From contig JACVCC010000004.1 of the NCBI GenBank assembly GCA_016742215.1, positions 181,006 to 245,005 of the forward strand: 64,000 bases of DNA, in the 5' to 3' direction. A program made the translations under genes and the position numbers. The notes under the pieces were generated by a model. That model made no database searches. It saw only the letters and a program-made list of their open reading frames with translations, and had not been told where the DNA came from. The stretch is from Brevundimonas sp. (GTDB lineage Bacteria > Pseudomonadota > Alphaproteobacteria > Caulobacterales > Caulobacteraceae). This document shows, piece after piece, positions 45,978-57,470 of the stretch; position 1 is the stretch's first letter; each line of letters begins with the position of its first letter.

Positions 45978-46441
45978 ATGCTCGCCGCCGCCGCACTCGC
46001 TCTCGCCCTCCAGACCGCGCCGGACGCCGTCGACCCGGCTTCGCCCGAGGCCGCCGCGGTCATGGTCCCGGTCAACGGCGTCTTCGCCGCGCTGGCGGCC
46101 CGGGACGGTCAGGCGCTGCTGCCGCTGATGGACGCCGAGGGACGCATCAATGTGGTGGTCGAGCGGCCCGACGGATCGCGGCGTTACGGCAGTCCCGCCA
46201 TCGCCGACTTCGCCGCCGGCCTGACGGCCGGCCCGCAGCGGTTCGAAGAAATTATGCCCGCCCCGACGGTGATGATCGACGGCGACATCGCCTCGGTCTG
46301 GGGGCGTTACGTCTTCCGCGTCGACGGCGCGCTCAGCCACTGCGGCGTGAACCACTTCGGCCTCGTCCGCCGCGACGGCGTCTGGAAGATCGCCAACCTG
46401 ACCTGGACGCAGCGCACGACGGGCTGCGAGGGTATTGCGCC

Positions 46442-46445
<4 letters not shown>
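45978..46445 (+). CDS. Exported SnoaL/NTF2-like protein
   Basis: 155 residues with a short signal peptide ([17 protein letters not shown]). The mature part has the SnoaL-like cone fold: [59 protein letters not shown] and [24 protein letters not shown]. No catalytic residues can be assigned. ACAGGAGAGG precedes the ATG. Its stop overlaps that of gcdH (convergent). It is divergent from the two-component operon. Confidence 0.86.
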
Positions 46446-47632
<1,187 letters not shown>

Positions 47633-47772
47633 GGTCATCTTTCCTGAGCGTCTGCGGGGTTTCAGGCGATCGTGAGCATCCGTGACGATCGGCCCCCTGT
47701 TCTGCGCTGCGGTTTAGGCCAGAATGACGCTCGCGGGTAGAGGGACCGCCCGCGACATGCCAGACTGACCCG

Positions 47773-48039
47773 ATGAGCCGCACGCTGAAACGCCTGTTCG
47801 TCGACCACCCCCGCGAGGTCGAGGAAAGCTATCTGGAGCACATGGCGGCGTCCGGGCGATTCGGCTTCAAGCTCCTGCGGCTGGCGGCCTGCGCCTTCTG
47901 CCACGCCCTGGTGCCCGGCGTGTTCAAGACCACCGTGTCGGACGAGATCAAGGCGACGGCCCGCACCATGGGCCAGCGCGCAGAGGAGGCGCGCGAGTGC
48001 CGGATGCGCGACGCCGGGGTGTGGGATCCGGGGCTGTAG
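47773..48039 (+). CDS. DUF6356 family small protein
   Basis: 88 residues: RLFVDHPREVEESYLEHMAASGRFGFKLLRLAACAFCHALVPGVF has a hydrophobic helix (about 30-52) and is followed by a charged C-terminal helix (DEIKATARTMGQRAEEARECR). The family is of unknown function and common in alphaproteobacteria. It sits between gcdH and the CoA-transferase, and its stop ends two bases before heptad element B. Confidence 0.8.
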   Translation: MSRTLKRLFVDHPREVEESYLEHMAASGRFGFKLLRLAACAFCHALVPGVFKTTVSDEIKATARTMGQRAEEARECRMRDAGVWDPGL

Positions 48040-48040
48040 G

Positions 48041-48156
48041 GGTGTTTGGTGATTGGTGGTTGGTGGATCGTTTTCTGAACGAGCGCTAGAGCTTCCATCA
48101 TGACCGCCGACGCAGAACCCTCTCCGACCGCCACCAGCCACCAATCACCAACCACG
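48041..48156. repeat. Inverted heptad-repeat element B
   Basis: The arm at 48041-48067 contains 7-base periodic units (GGTGATT, GGTGGTT). The complement of 48131-48156 matches it at about 23 of 25 bases. The spacer is about 63 bases, nearly the same as in element A. The start codon of the CoA-transferase (48100) lies in the spacer, and the right arm is read as its residues about 11-20 (TATSHQSPTT). The element begins two bases after the DUF6356 stop. Confidence 0.8.
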
Positions 48157-49332
48157 TCTCCCGCCCCCCTCTCCGGCGTACGCGTCCTCGATCTGTCCCG
48201 CGTGTTGGCCGGGCCGTGGGCGACGCAGACGCTGGCGGACCTCGGCGCCGAGGTGATCAAGATCGAGCGGCCGGGCGCGGGCGACGACACCCGGCTGTGG
48301 GGGCCGCCCTTCACGACGAAGGCGGACGGATCGCGTGGGGACGCGGCCTATTTCCTGTGCGCCAACAGGGGGAAGAAGTCGGTCGCCATCGACATCGCCA
48401 CGCCCGAGGGCGCGGCGGCCGTGCGCGAGCTGGCCAGGACCTGCGACGTGGTGGTCGAGAACTTCAAGACCGGCGGCCTGCGCAAATACGGCCTCGACTA
48501 CGCGGGCCTGTCGGCGGTCGATCCCAAGCTGGTCTACTGCTCCATCACCGGCTTCGGCCAGAGTGGGCCGGACGCGCACCGGGCGGGCTATGACTACATG
48601 ATCCAGGCCATGGGCGGCCTGATGTCGATCACCGGCCAGCCGGACGGCGCGCCGGGCGCCGAGCCCATGAAGGTCGGGGTGGCTGTGGTGGACCTGTTCA
48701 CCGGCCTGTACGCCTCCAACGCCATCATGGCCGGCCTGCTGCACGCCCGCGCCACCGGTGAGGGCCAGCACATCGACATCGCCCTGTTCGATGTGCAGGC
48801 GGCGATGCTGGCCAATCAGGCGACCAACTATTTCGTCTCCGGGCAGGCGCCGGCACGGATGGGCAACGCCCACCCCAACCTCGCCCCCTACCAGCCCTTC
48901 CCGTGCAGCGACGGCATGGTGGTGATCGCCGTCGGCAACGACGGCCAGTTCCGGTCGCTGTGCACAGCGCTGGAGATCGAGGCGATGGGGACGGAGCCAC
49001 GCTTCGCCACCAACGCCCAGCGCATCGCGCATCGCAGCGAACTGACCGCCCTGCTGTCCGACCGAACGAGCTGGCACAGGATGAAGGCGCTGATGGCCAT
49101 GCTGGAGGCCGCCGGCGTGCCCTGCGGCCCGGTCAACACCATCGATCAGGTGTTCGAGGAGCCGCAGGCGATCCATCGCGGTCTGGTCGTCGAACAGAAC
49201 CGCGGCGATCTTGAGGGGACGGTGAAGACCGTCGCCTCGCCAATCCGCATGTCACGCACGCCAGTCATCTATGACCGCGCCCCGCCGGCGCTGGGCGAGC
49301 ACACCGACGAGGTGCTGGGCGGCAAGGTCTAG
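48100..49332 (+). CDS. CaiB/BaiF family CoA-transferase (glutarate-type candidate)
   Basis: 410 residues. Class III CoA-transferase: PLSGVRVLDLSRVLAGPWATQTLADLGAEVIKIERP, catalytic Asp region GYDYMIQAMGGLMS, and GEGQHIDIALFDVQ. With divergent gcdH nearby, it is a good candidate for succinyl-CoA:glutarate CoA-transferase. The first 24 residues (rich in Thr, Ser, Pro, Ala) precede the family's usual start and are largely encoded by heptad element B. No strong SD precedes the ATG. Specificity is inferred from context only. Confidence 0.92.
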   Translation: MTADAEPSPTATSHQSPTTSPAPLSGVRVLDLSRVLAGPWATQTLADLGAEVIKIERPGAGDDTRLWGPPFTTKADGSRGDAAYFLCANRGKKSVAIDIATPEGAAAVRELARTCDVVVENFKTGGLRKYGLDYAGLSAVDPKLVYCSITGFGQSGPDAHRAGYDYMIQAMGGLMSITGQPDGAPGAEPMKVGVAVVDLFTGLYASNAIMAGLLHARATGEGQHIDIALFDVQAAMLANQATNYFVSGQAPARMGNAHPNLAPYQPFPCSDGMVVIAVGNDGQFRSLCTALEIEAMGTEPRFATNAQRIAHRSELTALLSDRTSWHRMKALMAMLEAAGVPCGPVNTIDQVFEEPQAIHRGLVVEQNRGDLEGTVKTVASPIRMSRTPVIYDRAPPALGEHTDEVLGGKV

Positions 49333-49772
49333 GGCGGGTTGGTCAGGACCTGACCGATGCCCCAGGCGGCGCCGAGGATCATCAGGATCAGCGCGCTGGA
49401 GATCAGCATTCCCTGCCACGGAACCGGCCGGATGCGCCGCGGCAGGCTGGTGCCCCAGAAGCCGCCGGTCGCAAAGGCCGCCACCGCCATCAGCCGTCCG
49501 GCCGTCCGCGTTCCCCCGTCGTCCTCGTCCAGATCGTCACCCTCGTCGGTCGCGAACTCGCCGGCCCGGGCCATGGCCAGCAGGGCGCGCGCCTGCTGGA
49601 TCTCCGATTCCGGCGCCATCAGGCGGATGCCCAAAGCCCGCTGCATCAGCGGATCGACAGTCGTCTGGTAGCGTTCGGTCACCGAAAACGGGATGCCGTG
49701 GCTTTCGAGGAAGGCGGCGGCGAGGTCGGCTTCATAGACGTCGGTGAAGCGGGCGATCTCGGCGAGGCTCAT
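49329..49772 (-). CDS. DUF2007 domain protein with a C-terminal membrane helix
   Basis: 147 residues. The N-terminal DUF2007-like domain is AEIARFTDVYEADLAAAFLESHGIPFSV, followed by an acidic linker (ATDEGDDLDEDDGG) and a hydrophobic helix near the C-terminus (GMLISSALILMILGAAWGIG). It is annotated in relatives as a putative signal-transducing protein. Its TAG overlaps that of the convergent CoA-transferase. Confidence 0.88.
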   Translation of the reverse strand: MSLAEIARFTDVYEADLAAAFLESHGIPFSVTERYQTTVDPLMQRALGIRLMAPESEIQQARALLAMARAGEFATDEGDDLDEDDGGTRTAGRLMAVAAFATGGFWGTSLPRRIRPVPWQGMLISSALILMILGAAWGIGQVLTNPP

Positions 49773-49801
49773 GAAGCGAGCCTAGCACCGCTGCCGGAAA
49801 T

Positions 49802-49833
49802 GAAAACGGCGGGAGCCCGGAAGCGCCCGCCGT
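49802..49833 (-). terminator. Terminator of the suc cluster (after sucB)
   Basis: On the minus strand ACGGCGGG and CCCGCCGT form a perfect 8-bp stem followed by TTTTC, 25 bases past the sucB stop. Confidence 0.85.
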
Positions 49834-49857
49834 CTGCATTCGATGGCGCGAGATGGA

Positions 49858-51363
49858 TCAGAGATCCAGCAGCGCGCGCGCCGGGTCTTCCAGCAGTTCC
49901 TTGACGCGGACCAGGAAGGTCACAGCTTCCTTGCCGTCGACGATCCGGTGGTCGTAGCTGAGCGCGATGTACATCATCGGGCGGATCTCGACCTGGCCGT
50001 TCACGGCCATCGGGCGCTGCACGATGTTGTGCATGCCCAGGATGCCCGACTGCGGCGCGTTCAGGATCGGCGTCGACATCAGCGAGCCGTAGGTGCCGCC
50101 GTTGGTGATGGTGAAGGTGCCGCCCTGCAGCTGATCGAGGCTCAGCGCGCCGTCGCGGGCCGCCTTGCCGAGGGCGCCGATGCCCTTCTCGATGCCGGCC
50201 AGCGAAAGGGTATCGGCGTCACGCAGAACCGGAACCACCAGACCCTTGTCGGTGCCCACGGCGACGCCGATGTCGTAGTGGTTCTTGTAGATGATGTCGG
50301 TGCCGTCGATCTCGGCGTTCACGGCCGGGATTTCCTTCAGGGCGGCGACGACGGCCTTGGTGAAGAAGGACATGAAGCCCAGCTTCACGCCGTGGCGCTT
50401 CTCGAAGACGTCCTTGTACTGGCTGCGCAGGGCCATGACGTTGGTCATGTCCACCTCGTTGAAGGTGGTCAGCTGGGCGGCCGTGTTCTGCGATTCCTTC
50501 AGGCGACGGGCGATGGTCTGACGCAGGCGCGTCATCTTCACCCGCTCCTCGCGCGGCTGGTCTGCGCGCGGCGCCGCAGCCGGAGCGGCGGCGGCCGGAG
50601 CCGCGGCGGGCGCGGCGTTGATGGCGTTCAGGGCGTCGCCCTTGGTGATGTTGCCCTTCGGACCGGTGGCCGCGATGGCCTTCGGATCGAGGTTGTTCTC
50701 GGTGACCACGCGCTGGACCGCCGGCGACAGGTGCGGGCCGTCAGCGGCGATCTGGGCCGAGCCGGTGTTGGCCGGAGCGGCGGCAGCCGGAGCCGCTGCG
50801 GCGCCCGAGGCCGAGATCGAACCGATCTGCTGGCCCGGAGTGACGGTCGCGCCGGCATCGGCCGAGATGGTCAGGACGCCGGCGGCCGGGGCCGAGACTT
50901 CCACGGCGACCTTGTCGGTCTCGATCTCGACCAGCAGCTCATCCTTGGCGACGGTGTCGCCCGACTTCTTCAGCCAGGTTCCCATCGAACCCTCGGCGAC
51001 GCTCTCGCCCATGGTCGGCACGTTGATGGCGACGGCGTCGCCCGATGCAGCGGCGGGAGCGGCGGCGGGAGCCGGAGCGGCCTCGGCCTTGGCCGGAGCA
51101 GCAGCTGCCGGAGCGGCGGCAGCCGCGCCGCCTTCGGACACCACGCCCAGGATCGCGCCCGGCGTCACGGTGTCGCCGTCGGCGAATTTGATCTCGGCAA
51201 GGGTGCCGTCGGACGGCGAAACGACCTCGAGCGAGACCTTGTCGGTCTCCAGCTCGACCAGGACCTCGTCCTTCTTCACCGGGTCGCCGGCCTTCTTCGT
51301 CCACTTGCCGATCGTGGCTTCGGTGACGGATTCGCCGAGGGCGGGGGTCAGGATGTCGGCCAT
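49858..51363 (-). CDS. sucB: 2-oxoglutarate dehydrogenase E2 (dihydrolipoyl succinyltransferase) with two lipoyl domains
   Basis: 501 residues. Transfers succinyl groups to CoA in the TCA cycle. Two lipoyl domains are present: Lys42 in [10 protein letters not shown] and Lys151 in [10 protein letters not shown], each followed by an Ala/Pro linker. The E1/E3-binding domain is about 211-247 ([16 protein letters not shown]). The catalytic domain ends in [12 protein letters not shown] (His472, Asp476). Most E2o proteins have one lipoyl domain, so the tandem is unusual for this subunit. It follows sucA by 43 bases. Confidence 0.96.
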   Translation of the reverse strand: MADILTPALGESVTEATIGKWTKKAGDPVKKDEVLVELETDKVSLEVVSPSDGTLAEIKFADGDTVTPGAILGVVSEGGAAAAAPAAAAPAKAEAAPAPAAAPAAASGDAVAINVPTMGESVAEGSMGTWLKKSGDTVAKDELLVEIETDKVAVEVSAPAAGVLTISADAGATVTPGQQIGSISASGAAAAPAAAAPANTGSAQIAADGPHLSPAVQRVVTENNLDPKAIAATGPKGNITKGDALNAINAAPAAAPAAAAPAAAPRADQPREERVKMTRLRQTIARRLKESQNTAAQLTTFNEVDMTNVMALRSQYKDVFEKRHGVKLGFMSFFTKAVVAALKEIPAVNAEIDGTDIIYKNHYDIGVAVGTDKGLVVPVLRDADTLSLAGIEKGIGALGKAARDGALSLDQLQGGTFTITNGGTYGSLMSTPILNAPQSGILGMHNIVQRPMAVNGQVEIRPMMYIALSYDHRIVDGKEAVTFLVRVKELLEDPARALLDL

Positions 51364-51406
51364 GGGGAGGGTCCGGGTCTCGTTCAGGTTCTGTCGTTAT
51401 CGCTTA

Positions 51407-54400
51407 TCAGGCGAAGGCGTCGGTTAGGAAGGCGTCGAGTTCCTTCAGGTGGCGGCTCATCAGACCCGCCGCCGTCGAGGCGGAAGCCGGACGCCCCACG
51501 TAGCGGGCGCGCTTCGACTTCACGTTCAGCTTCTCGAGCGTCAGTTCGATCCACGGATCGACGAAGGTCCAGCCGCCCATGTTCTTGGGCTCTTCCTGAC
51601 ACCACACCAGTTCGGCGTTCGGGAAGCGGGCCAGTTCGGTCATCAGCGACTTCATCGGCCACGGATAGAACTGCTCGAGGCGCAGGATGTAGACGTCGTC
51701 CACCGGCTTGCCGTCCTGCATGTCCTTCTCGCGGCGCTCCAGCAGGTCGTAATAGACCTTGCCCGAGCACAGGATCACGCGACGGATGTCCTTGTCCGCC
51801 TTGATCGTGATGCCGGCGACGTCCGGACGGGTCTGGGCGTCGTCGTGCAGCACGCGGTGGAACGAGCTGCCCTCGGCCAGATCGGCGAGGGTCGAGACGG
51901 CCTTCTTGTGACGCAGCAGCGACTTCGGCGTCATGATGATCAGCGGCTTGCGGAACGGCCGCTGCATCTGGCGACGCAGGATGTGGAAATAGTTGGCCGG
52001 GGTCGTGCAGTTGGCGACCTGGATGTTGTCCTCGGCGCAGGCCTGCAGGAAGCGCTCCAGACGGGCCGAGGAGTGCTCGGGACCCTGACCTTCGTAGCCG
52101 TGCGGCAGAAGCATCGTCAGGCCGCTCATGCGCAGCCACTTGCGTTCGCCCGAGGTGATGAACTGGTCGATCACGACCTGGGCGCCGTTCACGAAGTCGC
52201 CGAACTGGCCTTCCCAGAGGACCAGGGTGTTCGGGTCGGCCAGCGAGTAGCCGTACTCGAAGCCCAGCACCGCCTCTTCCGACAGGGCCGAGTCGATGAC
52301 CTCGAAATGGGCCTGACCGTCCGACAGGTTGTTCAGCGGCGTGTAGCGCTTCTCGGTCGTCTGATCGACGATGCCCGAGTGACGCTGCGAGAAGGTGCCG
52401 CGCACCGAGTCCTGACCCGACAGACGGACCGGGAAGCCCTCTTCCAGCAGCGAGCCGTAGGCGAGGCTCTCAGCCGTGGCCCAGTCGATGTTCTGACCGG
52501 TCGTGATCATCTCGCGACGGCCGTCGATGACGCGCTTCAGCGTCTTGTGGATGTCCACGGCGTTCGGGATGGTCGTCAGGCGGTGGCCCAGATCCGTCAG
52601 CTTCTCGGCCGGCACGGCGGTGTCGCCGCGGCGCTCGTCGCCTTCGGCGAGACCGATGCCCTGCCACTGACCGTCAAGCCAGTCGGCCTTCTTCGCCTCG
52701 AAGGCCTTGCCGGCGTCGAACTCGGCATCGAGGAAGCTCTCGAAGCGGGCGACCTCGGCCTCGACCTCGGCCTGGGTGATCACACCCTCGGCGACCAGGC
52801 GGGCGGCGTAGATTTCGCGTGTCGACTGCTGGGCGCGGATCTTCGCGTACATCAGCGGCTGGGTGAACGTGGGGTCGTCGCCCTCGTTGTGGCCGAAGCG
52901 GCGGTAGCAGAACATGTCCACCACCACGTCCTTGTGGAACTTCTGCCGGAACTCGGTGGCCACCTTGGCGGCGAAGACGACCGCTTCGGGGTCGTCGCCG
53001 TTCACGTGGAAGATCGGCGCCTGGACCATCAGGGCCACGTCCGACGGATAGGGCGACGAGCGCGAGTTCCGCGGGCTGGTGGTGAAGCCGATCTGGTTGT
53101 TGACCACGAAGTGGATGGTGCCGCCGGTGCGGTAGCCCTTCAGCCCCATCAGGGCGAAGCATTCGGCGACAACGCCTTGACCGGCGAAGGCGGCGTCGCC
53201 GTGGATCAGCAGCGGCACGACCTTGGAGCGGTCCAGAGCCCACTGCTCTTCCGGCACGCCGGCGTTGGCCTCGCGGATGTCGAACGCCTGTTTGGCGCGC
53301 GCCTTGCCCAGCACGACCGGATTGACGATCTCGAGGTGCGACGGGTTGGCGGTCAGCGACAGGTGGACGTTGTTGCCGTCGAACGCGCGGTCCGACGAGG
53401 CGCCCATGTGATACTTCACATCGCCCGAACCCTCGATGTCCGACGGGACGGTCGAACCGCCCTGGAACTCGTGGAAGATGGCGCGATAGGGCTTGCCCAT
53501 CACGGCGGCGAGCATGTTCAGGCGGCCGCGGTGGGCCATGCCGAAGATGATCTCGTCGACGCCAAGCGCGCCGCCGCGCTTGATGATCTGCTCCATGGCC
53601 GGGACCATGGCCTCGCCGCCATCCAGACCGAACCGCTTGGTGCCGGGGAAGCGCTTGTGCAGGAAGCGCTCGAAGCCCTCGGCCTCGATCAGCTTGTTCA
53701 GGATCGCCAGCTTGCCTTCCTTCGTGAAGGCATTCTGCTCGAACTTGTCGGCGCCCTCGAAGCGGGCCTGCAGCCAGGATTTCTCTTCCGGTTCAGCGAT
53801 GTGCATGAACTGGATGCCGATGTTGCCGCAGTAGGTGCGCTTCAGCAGCGCCAGGACCTCGCGCAGGGTGCCGGTCTGCAGGCCCAGCACGCCGTCCAGA
53901 TAGATCGGGCGATCCATGTCGGCAGCGGTGAAGCCGTAGAACTCGGGCGTCAGCTCCGGATTGTGCACCGGTTGCTCGATGCCCAGCGGGTCCAGCGTGG
54001 CCTGCAGGTGGCCGCGGACGCGGTAGCTGCGGATCAGCATCAGGGCGCGGATCGAGTCGTGGGCGGCGGCGCGGACGTCGTCAGCCGAGACGCCGGCGGC
54101 CGGAGCGGCAGGAGCCGGGGCGGCGCCCGGCTTCTTCGGATCGGGTTTCGGGGCGGGCCAGCGGCCGTCGAAGACGCCGGTCGCTTCGGTTGGCTCGGTC
54201 GTGACCGGACGGCCCCAGGCGCCGGCGCTGGCCGAGGCCTTCACCGCAGCGGCGTTGTCGCGAAGCTGGTCGAAGAAGGCGCGCCACTCGCCGGAAACCG
54301 ACGACGGATCGTTGGCCCACTTCTCGTGCAGGTCTTCGATAAAGGCGGCGTTGGAGCCGTACAGGAAGCTGGTCTCGGCAAAGACCTGGTTCAGCCCACC

Positions 54401-54415
54401 GGCATCGTCCGCCAT
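51407..54415 (-). CDS. sucA: 2-oxoglutarate dehydrogenase E1 component
   Basis: 1002 residues. Thiamine-diphosphate-dependent decarboxylase that passes the succinyl group to E2. The N-terminal FLYGSNAAFIEDLHEKWANDPSSV motif is standard. FGMAHRGRLNMLAAVMGKPY and the thiamine-binding GDAAFAGQGVVAE region follow. The C-terminus has VWCQEEPKNMGGW. ATG 54415 precedes the conserved region; an in-frame GTG 4 codons upstream (54427) has poor SD spacing. Upstream is the EF-hand protein gene. Confidence 0.97.
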   Translation of the reverse strand: MADDAGGLNQVFAETSFLYGSNAAFIEDLHEKWANDPSSVSGEWRAFFDQLRDNAAAVKASASAGAWGRPVTTEPTEATGVFDGRWPAPKPDPKKPGAAPAPAAPAAGVSADDVRAAAHDSIRALMLIRSYRVRGHLQATLDPLGIEQPVHNPELTPEFYGFTAADMDRPIYLDGVLGLQTGTLREVLALLKRTYCGNIGIQFMHIAEPEEKSWLQARFEGADKFEQNAFTKEGKLAILNKLIEAEGFERFLHKRFPGTKRFGLDGGEAMVPAMEQIIKRGGALGVDEIIFGMAHRGRLNMLAAVMGKPYRAIFHEFQGGSTVPSDIEGSGDVKYHMGASSDRAFDGNNVHLSLTANPSHLEIVNPVVLGKARAKQAFDIREANAGVPEEQWALDRSKVVPLLIHGDAAFAGQGVVAECFALMGLKGYRTGGTIHFVVNNQIGFTTSPRNSRSSPYPSDVALMVQAPIFHVNGDDPEAVVFAAKVATEFRQKFHKDVVVDMFCYRRFGHNEGDDPTFTQPLMYAKIRAQQSTREIYAARLVAEGVITQAEVEAEVARFESFLDAEFDAGKAFEAKKADWLDGQWQGIGLAEGDERRGDTAVPAEKLTDLGHRLTTIPNAVDIHKTLKRVIDGRREMITTGQNIDWATAESLAYGSLLEEGFPVRLSGQDSVRGTFSQRHSGIVDQTTEKRYTPLNNLSDGQAHFEVIDSALSEEAVLGFEYGYSLADPNTLVLWEGQFGDFVNGAQVVIDQFITSGERKWLRMSGLTMLLPHGYEGQGPEHSSARLERFLQACAEDNIQVANCTTPANYFHILRRQMQRPFRKPLIIMTPKSLLRHKKAVSTLADLAEGSSFHRVLHDDAQTRPDVAGITIKADKDIRRVILCSGKVYYDLLERREKDMQDGKPVDDVYILRLEQFYPWPMKSLMTELARFPNAELVWCQEEPKNMGGWTFVDPWIELTLEKLNVKSKRARYVGRPASASTAAGLMSRHLKELDAFLTDAFA

Positions 54416-54544
54416 TGTTCTCGTCACGTCCCTGAGATCGGTCGCGCACGCCTGCGCGAACCGGCGCCGTTCATATAGGCCCTGTTTCCTTATGGGTCAT
54501 GACCAAATGGGGGCATTTCGGGCGGAATTCGACCTTCGTCGGCC

Positions 54545-55162
54545 CTACGGAGCGCTTGTCATGGTGATCGAGACCCCGGTGAAGGGCCAACTGGTCCCTT
54601 CCGGCAGGTGGCCGACGTGGATTTCGCCTGTCCCGGCAATGAGACCAAAGACGTTCCAGGTGCCACCGGAAATGACGCCGGGCTGATCGATGATTTGCAC
54701 CGGCTCGCGCCCGAGCCACGCCGTAACGCGCGCCGGATCGATCGGGCTGCTCTCGTCGAAATCCCAGACGCCACAACCGAGCAGGGTCAGGTCGCTCGCT
54801 GTCTCCCAGCTCTGGATGACCCCATCGCCGTCGGAATCCTCGGTCTTCCCCATGACGGAATGAACGCGGTTCAGGACGACATAGAGCCGCCGCCCCTCGA
54901 TCTCGCGCCGCCAGATCGAGTAGGTGAGCTCCATCGGATATTCTGGGTCCGCCGCGTCCTCGCGGACCATGGCGATGGAAGCCGCGAGTTCGGGATGGTC
55001 GTCCTCGGGCGCCTCGGCCCATCCATTGGCGGCCAGAGCCGCAGCGGCGCGCTCATTGTCCCGGTTGTGGGGCAAACAACCGGTGCGGAAGGCCTCGATG
55101 CGCGGATCGGCCGCGGGCGTCGTGAGCTGCAGCACAGCGGCCGCTGACAGGATGCTGAACAT
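54545..55162 (-). CDS. Exported protein with an EF-hand loop, between sucD and sucA
   Basis: 205 residues. A short hydrophobic start (MFSILSAAAVLQLTTPAADP) suggests export. Residues 109-120 (DSDGDGVIQSWE) match the canonical EF-hand loop DxDxDGxIxxxE exactly. The remainder has no recognised family (YSIWRREIEGRRLYVVLNRVHSV; WNVFGLIAGTGEIHVGHLPEG). Three Cys residues are present. The start ATG lies 3 bases from the sucCD terminator, whose stem contains the SD (GGGGGAG). The function is unknown; calcium binding is inferred. Confidence 0.75.
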   Translation of the reverse strand: MFSILSAAAVLQLTTPAADPRIEAFRTGCLPHNRDNERAAAALAANGWAEAPEDDHPELAASIAMVREDAADPEYPMELTYSIWRREIEGRRLYVVLNRVHSVMGKTEDSDGDGVIQSWETASDLTLLGCGVWDFDESSPIDPARVTAWLGREPVQIIDQPGVISGGTWNVFGLIAGTGEIHVGHLPEGTSWPFTGVSITMTSAP

Positions 55163-55164
55163 GA

Positions 55165-55194
55165 CAAAGGCTCCCCCGGTATCCGGAGGAGCCT
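55165..55194 (-). terminator. Terminator after sucD that covers the SD of the next gene
   Basis: On the minus strand AGGCTCC-t-CCGG and CCGG-g-GGAGCCT form an 11-bp stem around ATA, followed by TTTGTC and then the ATG of the EF-hand gene. The GGGGGAG of the right arm is the only plausible SD of that gene (8 bases to ATG). Confidence 0.7.
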
Positions 55195-55242
55195 CGTCGA
55201 TTTCGATCAGGCGTGGACCTGTCGGAACCTGTCAGGGCCGGA

Positions 55243-56145
55243 TCAGCCCTTCAGGACCTCGACCAGGGTCTTGCCGAGACGGGCCGGCGATTCCGACATG
55301 CGGATGCCGGCGGCTTCCATCGCCGCGATCTTGGATTCCGCGTCGCCCTTGCCGCCCGACACGACCGCGCCGGCGTGGCCCATGGTACGGCCCTTCGGAG
55401 CGGTGCGGCCCGCGATGAAGCCGGCCATCGGCTTCTTGCGGCCCTTCTTCGCCTCGTCGATCAGGAACTGGGCGGCGTCTTCCTCGGCGCCGCCGCCGAT
55501 CTCGCCGATCATGATGATCGAGGTCGTCTCGTCGTCGGCCAGGAACATCTCCAGCATGTCGATGAACTCGGTGCCCTTGACCGGGTCGCCGCCGATGCCG
55601 ACGGCCGTCGTCTGGCCGAGGCCCTCGTTCGAGGTCTGGAACACGGCTTCATAGGTCAGGGTGCCCGAGCGCGACACGATGCCGACCGAGCCCTTCTTGA
55701 AGATGTTGCCCGGCATGATGCCGATCTTGCACTCGTCCGGGGTCAGAATGCCCGGGCAGTTCGGGCCCAGCAGGCGCGACTTCGAGTTTTCCAGACGGCG
55801 CTTCACCTGGACCATGTCCAGCACCGGGATGCCTTCGGTGATGCAGGTGATGAAGGGGATCTCGGCGTCGATGGCCTCGATGATGGCGGCCGCGGCGCCT
55901 GCCGGCGGGACGTAGATGACCGAGGCGTCGGCGCCGGTGGCGTCCTTGGCTTCGGCGACCGAGGCGTAGATCGGCAGGGTTTCGCCGTGCGAGCCGGTCC
56001 AGTTCGTGCCGCCCTTGGTCGGGTGCACGCCGGCGACCATCTGGGTGCCGTGGTAGGCCAGAGCCTGCTCGGTGTGGAAGCCGCCGGTCTTGCCGGTCAG
56101 GCCCTGGACGATGATCTTGGTACTCTTGTCGACGAGAATGGACAT
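55243..56145 (-). CDS. sucD: Succinyl-CoA synthetase alpha subunit
   Basis: 300 residues. Substrate-level phosphorylation in the TCA cycle. Motifs: [24 protein letters not shown] (CoA site), [25 protein letters not shown], and the phosphohistidine segment [28 protein letters not shown] 56145 starts the conserved [14 protein letters not shown]. It follows sucC by 53 bases. Upstream in-frame codons are not conserved-looking. Confidence 0.97.
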   Translation of the reverse strand: MSILVDKSTKIIVQGLTGKTGGFHTEQALAYHGTQMVAGVHPTKGGTNWTGSHGETLPIYASVAEAKDATGADASVIYVPPAGAAAAIIEAIDAEIPFITCITEGIPVLDMVQVKRRLENSKSRLLGPNCPGILTPDECKIGIMPGNIFKKGSVGIVSRSGTLTYEAVFQTSNEGLGQTTAVGIGGDPVKGTEFIDMLEMFLADDETTSIIMIGEIGGGAEEDAAQFLIDEAKKGRKKPMAGFIAGRTAPKGRTMGHAGAVVSGGKGDAESKIAAMEAAGIRMSESPARLGKTLVEVLKG

Positions 56146-56198
56146 GTTCTGTCTCTGAATATGTGTGTCAGCAGGGCGGTGGCGGTGAGGCGTGAGCC

Positions 56199-57389
<1,191 letters not shown>

Positions 57390-57470
57390 GGGAGACCGCC
57401 GCAATCGCTGCCAGAAGAATTGCGGGGCTTATAGGCACCTCCCCTTCGCAGGTGCAACCGTCCCGCTACC

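Noticed and set aside
51449..54478. A 1009-residue plus-strand open frame
   Set aside because: It is the antisense shadow of sucA, which has a complete E1 sequence on the other strand.
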